IMG/VR virus record: IMGVR_UViG_3300020478_000003
Coordinates: 1 to 64,000 of that record
DNA length: 64,000 nt
Strand: one strand, 5' to 3'
DNA from: a virus
Shown: positions 60,617-64,000 of the stretch, in pieces
How positions within the stretch are numbered: the first letter of the stretch is position 1
Layout of the letters: every line of letters starts with the position of its first letter
The notes under the pieces: model-generated
What the model saw: the letters and a program-made list of their open reading frames with translations, nothing else
Told to the model about the DNA's origin: nothing
The model's database searches: none
Made by a program: the position numbers and the translations under genes

Positions 60617-61192
60617 ATGAGTCTGATTAAATTCGGAGATTATCTAGACGAACTATTAAATGCTCCTATTATTGAAACATTAGGAGAAGATGAAGTAATT
60701 GTCGAGTGGGCAGAAGAAGATTGGAATAAATTTACTGTTGCCGAAAAACTTGAACTGGAGACTGAAGCTAATGGTTGGTCAATGTGGCAAATTGGATCTA
60801 TTGAAGATCCAGGCAAATCGGGGATGTACATTGTTGCAGAAGATGAGCATATCTGGGAATATATTCATCAATTAGAAGAAGCAACCTGTGATGCGTGTGG
60901 AGAAGATCCGTGTATATGTAATAAAACTGAAGCAGATATAAATGCGGAAGAATGGCTTAAGGAATACAAAGCTAGAACTACTCAACAACGCAGACAAACG
61001 CAGAAAAATAAAGATCGGTTAAAATTTCAAAATCGTAGTCAGAAATTAAAAGATAAAATTGAGCGTAAAAAAGGCGGCAATAAAGTCAAACGTATGAAAT
61101 TAAGAAAAAAGTGGTTGAAAGTTAACCGTGCTAAAATCGCTAATGCTCAAAAAGTATATGGCGGGAAAGTCAAATCGAAATATACAAAATAG
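60617..61192 (+). CDS. Basic Cys-motif protein between core protein and gp21
   Basis: 191 residues. The N-terminal half is acidic (MSLIKFGDYLDELLNAPIIE; EDEVIVEWAEEDWNKFTVAE). Near residue 93-103 is CDACGEDPCICNK, a C-x2-C-x(4)-C-x-C that could bind zinc. The C-terminal half is strongly basic (TTQQRRQTQKNKDRLKF; KDKIERKKGGNKVKRMK). Position corresponds to T4 gp68 (prohead core), but no convincing similarity is seen. A role in core or DNA binding is a guess from charge. Confidence 0.55.
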   Translation: MSLIKFGDYLDELLNAPIIETLGEDEVIVEWAEEDWNKFTVAEKLELETEANGWSMWQIGSIEDPGKSGMYIVAEDEHIWEYIHQLEEATCDACGEDPCICNKTEADINAEEWLKEYKARTTQQRRQTQKNKDRLKFQNRSQKLKDKIERKKGGNKVKRMKLRKKWLKVNRAKIANAQKVYGGKVKSKYTK

Positions 61193-61199
61193 GAGTTAA

Positions 61200-61841
61200 A
61201 TGAGATTAATATCGGAAATTACCGAAAATGTAGAGTATATTCAAGAAGCTAACGGAAAGGATCTCTATATAGAGGGTGTTTTCTTGCAGGCGGACGTAAA
61301 AAATCGCAATGGCAGAATGTATCCTAGCAAAGTTATGGAGAAAGAAGTCAAGCGATATACAAAAGAATATATTGATAAGAAACGAGCGTTTGGTGAACTA
61401 GGACATCCTGAGGGACCAACTGTCAATTTAGATAGAGTTTCGCATATGATTACTGAATTGACTCAAGATGGAACAAATTGGAGAGGAAAAGCTAAAGTAA
61501 CTGATACTCCACACGGAAATATCGTTAAAAGCCTTATCAAAGAGGGAGCCCAACTTGGAGTCTCTTCTCGTGGTATGGGTTCGCTTAAAGCGAATAAAAA
61601 AGGATATCAAGAAGTGCAAGATGATTTCTATCTTGCTACAGCCGCGGATATTGTCGCGGACCCATCTGCTCCTGATGCTTTCGTAAATGGTGTTATGGAA
61701 GGAAAAGAGTGGGTATGGGATAATGGAGCAATCAAAGAAAAAGAGATTGCAAAGTATAATAAAATAATCAAAAAGACGCCGAAAAATCGATTAACATCGA
61801 TTGAAGCAACAATTTTTGAAGATTTTATGAATAAGTTGTAG
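61200..61841 (+). CDS. 21: Prohead maturation protease gp21
   Basis: 213 residues (T4 gp21 ~212). Family motifs: YIEGVFLQADVKNRNGRMYP, RAFGELGHPEG with the catalytic His69, VSHMITELTQDGTNWRGKAK, and LGVSSRGMGSLKANKKGY with the catalytic Ser around 122-123, then DFYLATAADIVADPSAPDAF. This serine protease sits in the core and cleaves scaffold and capsid proteins during head maturation. Length and motifs are normal, so it should be active. Confidence 0.95.
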   Translation: MRLISEITENVEYIQEANGKDLYIEGVFLQADVKNRNGRMYPSKVMEKEVKRYTKEYIDKKRAFGELGHPEGPTVNLDRVSHMITELTQDGTNWRGKAKVTDTPHGNIVKSLIKEGAQLGVSSRGMGSLKANKKGYQEVQDDFYLATAADIVADPSAPDAFVNGVMEGKEWVWDNGAIKEKEIAKYNKIIKKTPKNRLTSIEATIFEDFMNKL

Positions 61842-61867
61842 TAAAATGGAGACATATTGCTACGGTT

Positions 61868-61889
61868 AAACTAATTAGTTTTATAAATA
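61868..61889 (+). promoter_or_regulatory. Late promoter TATAAATA with abutting palindrome (for gp22-gp23)
   Basis: TATAAATA at 61882-61889, 60 bases before gp22. Immediately upstream is a perfect 14-base palindrome (AAACTAATTAGTTT, 61868-61881), which could bind a regulator. In T4 the scaffold/capsid genes are the most highly expressed late genes. Confidence 0.7.
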
Positions 61890-61949
61890 TAGTTACATAA
61901 TCGATTAGAACTAATTTATAGATTAATCAATAGGATTAGGAGAACCCTG

Positions 61950-63077
61950 ATGAAGTTAAAAACAGAAACTGGCGAAATGTTGGTTTTGGACGAAGAAACC
62001 CAAGTCTGGAAAGGCGAGGAAGAAGAGTCCACAACTTCTATTACGGTGTCAGAGGCTGATGAACTTTTAGAGAAGGGTGACCTGGAAATGGTTGCTGACT
62101 CATCTGAAATTGAAACTGCCGAAGAATCTCTTGAAGAAGCCGGAGAACCCAAAGGTAAACCGCTAAAGAAGAAAAAAATAGCGGTAGCTGGTTCAGGCGA
62201 AGTCGAAGTCCACGAAGATGATGACGAGGACGAAGATGACGAAGCTGATGGGGACGAGGCGGACGAAGATGACGATGACGAAGTAGAAGAAACCAAAGCA
62301 AAATCTGCCAAAAAAGAAGAAGTGGAATTGGAAGTTGATGTTGATGTTGAAGACGATGTTAAGGCATTGTTTGATGGTCAAGATTTGACAGAAGATTTTA
62401 AGGCACGAACAAAACTCGTTTTTGAGACTGCGGTTAAAGCTAAGGTTAAGGAGAATATTGCATCTCTTGAAGAAAAGATGCAAGAACAACTTGCCGAACA
62501 GACAGCCGCACAACTTGCCGATATTACAGAGAAATTAGATGGTTATCTAGACTATATGATTTCCGAGTGGATCGAAGATAATAGCAAGGCTATCGAACAC
62601 GAGCAGAAAAACGAAATTCTAGAAGGTTTCGTTAGTGGAATGCAGAAGTTGTTTGCTGACCATTACATTGAAGTTCCAGATGAACGATACAATGTAGTTG
62701 ATGAGCAAGCTAAAGAGATTGAAACTCTTAAAGAACAACTGGACGCTGAAATGAATAAAAACGTTGAAGCAAAAGGTAAACTTGCTGAAGCATCCGCTGA
62801 AAAGATTTTCAGAGAAGTAACAGAAGATTTGACTGAAACACAAAAAGCTAAGATGAAAAGTCTCGCAGATGGTGTGGAATTTGAAGATGCTGAGACCTTT
62901 GCTGAAAAACTCAACACTCTGAAGAAAACTTATTTTCCTTCAGAGGCAGAGAAAGAAGAAGTTGTTGCAGAAGAGGGTGCTAATGGTACTTCCTCGGAGG
63001 TAGTGATGTCTGATGCAATGAAAAAGGTTATGGCTTCACTTTCACAAACACGGGAAACAAGCATCTTAGGTGCTTAA
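61950..63077 (+). CDS. 22: Scaffold/prohead core protein gp22
   Basis: 375 residues (T4 gp22 ~269). An N-terminal ~90-residue region (KLKTETGEMLVLDEETQVW; EEESTTSITVSEADELLEKG) leads into a very acidic run (residues ~85-115, DDDEDEDDEADGDEADEDDD). The conserved core is GQDLTEDFKARTKLVFETAV, GYLDYMISEWIEDNSKAIEH and EGFVSGMQKLFADHYIEVPD, characteristic of gp22, followed by coiled coil. The C-terminus (SDAMKKVMASLSQTRETSIL) resembles the gp22 end. The acidic segment makes it longer than T4 and may be a cleavable linker. gp23 follows. Confidence 0.9.
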   Translation: MKLKTETGEMLVLDEETQVWKGEEEESTTSITVSEADELLEKGDLEMVADSSEIETAEESLEEAGEPKGKPLKKKKIAVAGSGEVEVHEDDDEDEDDEADGDEADEDDDDEVEETKAKSAKKEEVELEVDVDVEDDVKALFDGQDLTEDFKARTKLVFETAVKAKVKENIASLEEKMQEQLAEQTAAQLADITEKLDGYLDYMISEWIEDNSKAIEHEQKNEILEGFVSGMQKLFADHYIEVPDERYNVVDEQAKEIETLKEQLDAEMNKNVEAKGKLAEASAEKIFREVTEDLTETQKAKMKSLADGVEFEDAETFAEKLNTLKKTYFPSEAEKEEVVAEEGANGTSSEVVMSDAMKKVMASLSQTRETSILGA

Positions 63078-63110
63078 CATCATTTATCAAACTACTAGGA
63101 GAAACTGAAA

Positions 63111-64000
63111 ATGTTTTTATCAGAAGAAATTAAAGATAAGTGGCAGCCAGTTATGGAGCACGAAGATCTCCCAAAGATCGATGATGCTACCAAACGTGCG
63201 ATAACACTTCGTCTTTTAGAAAATCAAGAAAAGGCTTTGCAAGAAGCCAACGTTACAGGTGCTAACGTAGACAATTGGGATCCAATTCTCATTTCGTTGG
63301 TACGTAGAACTATGCCTCAGTTAATGGCGTATGATACTATTGGAGTCCAGCCTATGTCCGGACCTACTGGTCTCATTTTCGCTATGAAATCACACTATAC
63401 TGGCGAAGCCAGCACAGGTGCTGAAGCATTAACAACTGCCGCTGGTCAACCCGATGTCGATTTCTCAGGGAATGACGGTGCAACTCCAGCCACTACTACT
63501 TACACTACGTCCGACGGCGAAGCGTTAGGTGGATTTGTTTCAGGTGGAGGAGACTTCAAAGAAATGTCTTTCTCAATCGAGAAGTCGAGCGTTACAGCCG
63601 CTACTCGTGCGTTGAAAGCTAAGTATTCTTTGGAACTTGCTCAAGACCTTAAGGCTATCCATGGATTGGATGCTGAGTCAGAATTAAGCAACATTTTGTC
63701 TGCTGAAATTCTTGCTGAGATCAATCGTGAAGTTATCGAGAAAATTCTTTCTCAAGCGACTGCAGGAGCAGCCGCTGGAACAACTACTGCCGGAACATTT
63801 GACGTTGCAGATTCCACTGATAACAGAGGAGCACGTTGGGGTGGTGAGCGTTACAAGTCACTATTGATTCAAATCAACCGTGAAGCTAACTTAATTGCTA
63901 AGAATACCGGCCGTGGTGCTGGTAACTGGTTGCTTGTAAGTCCAGATGTTGCATCTGCACTTGATATGGTTGCCGGATTAGCAGTTCCTAATATGGATGT
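63111..64000 (+). CDS. 23: Major capsid protein gp23 (partial)
   Basis: 296 codons are visible; the gene runs off the right edge. An AGGAGAAACT site precedes the ATG. Pattern: LSEEIKDKWQPVMEHEDLPK, then VDNWDPILISLVRRTMPQLM and AYDTIGVQPMSGPTGLIFAM-KSHYTG, all typical of gp23, followed by EMSFSIEKSSVTAATRALKA and KYSLELAQDLKAIHGLDAES, then REANLIAKNTGRGAGNWLLV. The single CATG I found in the window lies in this gene, in the codons of A-I-H-G. The N-terminal ~60 residues are the prodomain removed by gp21. Confidence 0.95.
   Translation, partial: MFLSEEIKDKWQPVMEHEDLPKIDDATKRAITLRLLENQEKALQEANVTGANVDNWDPILISLVRRTMPQLMAYDTIGVQPMSGPTGLIFAMKSHYTGEASTGAEALTTAAGQPDVDFSGNDGATPATTTYTTSDGEALGGFVSGGGDFKEMSFSIEKSSVTAATRALKAKYSLELAQDLKAIHGLDAESELSNILSAEILAEINREVIEKILSQATAGAAAGTTTAGTFDVADSTDNRGARWGGERYKSLLIQINREANLIAKNTGRGAGNWLLVSPDVASALDMVAGLAVPNMD

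Noticed and set aside
61916-62311. A minus-strand Ser-rich frame opposite gp22.
   Set aside because: It is the complement of the acidic GAT/GAA run of gp22, which always gives Ser-rich antisense.
1-64000. tRNA genes, CRISPR arrays, integrases, transposases, inteins and homing endonucleases.
   Set aside because: None was seen in reading the window. Short or diverged tRNA genes could still be missed by eye.

Overview
This window is about 64 kb of the genome of a T4-like contractile-tailed phage (Myoviridae-type). It carries almost the whole T4-type virion gene set in recognisable order, and its late promoters match the T4 late consensus TATAAATA almost perfectly. Base composition is AT-rich. 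The long fibre-like proteins, 2OG-Fe(II) oxygenase, carbamoyltransferases and heptose-type sugar genes resemble accessory content of marine T4-like phages. The host cannot be named from the sequence; a marine Gram-negative bacterium is my inference. I saw no tRNA, CRISPR array, integrase, transposase or reverse transcriptase.

Layout. (1) 1-4268, minus strand: head-completion nuclease gp4, an unassigned protein, a gp54-like tube initiator, the gp26 tail-assembly chaperone with a probable -1 frameshift into a gp51-like tail, and the start of a tape-measure-like protein that runs off the left edge. (2) 4328-13081, plus: baseplate genes gp48, gp53, gp27, gp5 (no lysozyme domain), a large structural protein, PAAR tip, gp25, gp6. 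(3) 13096-39616, plus: five very large or wedge proteins (2448, 336, 1812, 2802 and 1197 aa) plus two very small ones. The three longest fibre-like proteins carry repeated His-x-His modules. The set also contains cupredoxin-like domains, a PQQ-type sugar dehydrogenase domain, CBM-like sandwiches and many Cys-pair inserts. (4) 39688-43141: two tandem cassettes, each a Cys/Gly-rich adhesin followed by a probable fibre-assembly chaperone. (5) 43141-50072: an intrinsic terminator, then a perfect-consensus sigma-70 promoter driving a GT9-like glycosyltransferase, two NodU-family carbamoyltransferases, an HldD-like heptose epimerase, a small secreted protein and a 2OG oxygenase. (6) 50085-50509: two small minus-strand genes. 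(7) 50631-55973: holin-like protein, neck proteins gp13, gp14 and gp15, and packaging genes gp16 and gp17. (8) 56131-64000: sheath gp18, tube gp19, portal gp20, two core-region proteins, protease gp21, scaffold gp22 and the start of major capsid protein gp23.

The structural genes work as the normal T4 assembly line: capsid with scaffold and protease, packaging motor, neck, tail, baseplate and fibres. The transcription pattern fits late expression from many TATAAATA promoters. The sugar cassette is the exception, with a host-type promoter of its own, and could modify the host envelope or the virion.

The most unusual observations are: near-complete absence of the tetranucleotide CATG across the window (I found one by eye); Cys-pair mini-motifs inserted into six or more unrelated virion proteins, including core wedge and sheath proteins; a His-x-His module spread through three giant proteins, one copy lying inside a sugar-dehydrogenase propeller; an amicyanin-like copper loop in a tail protein; and the heptose plus carbamoyl cassette.
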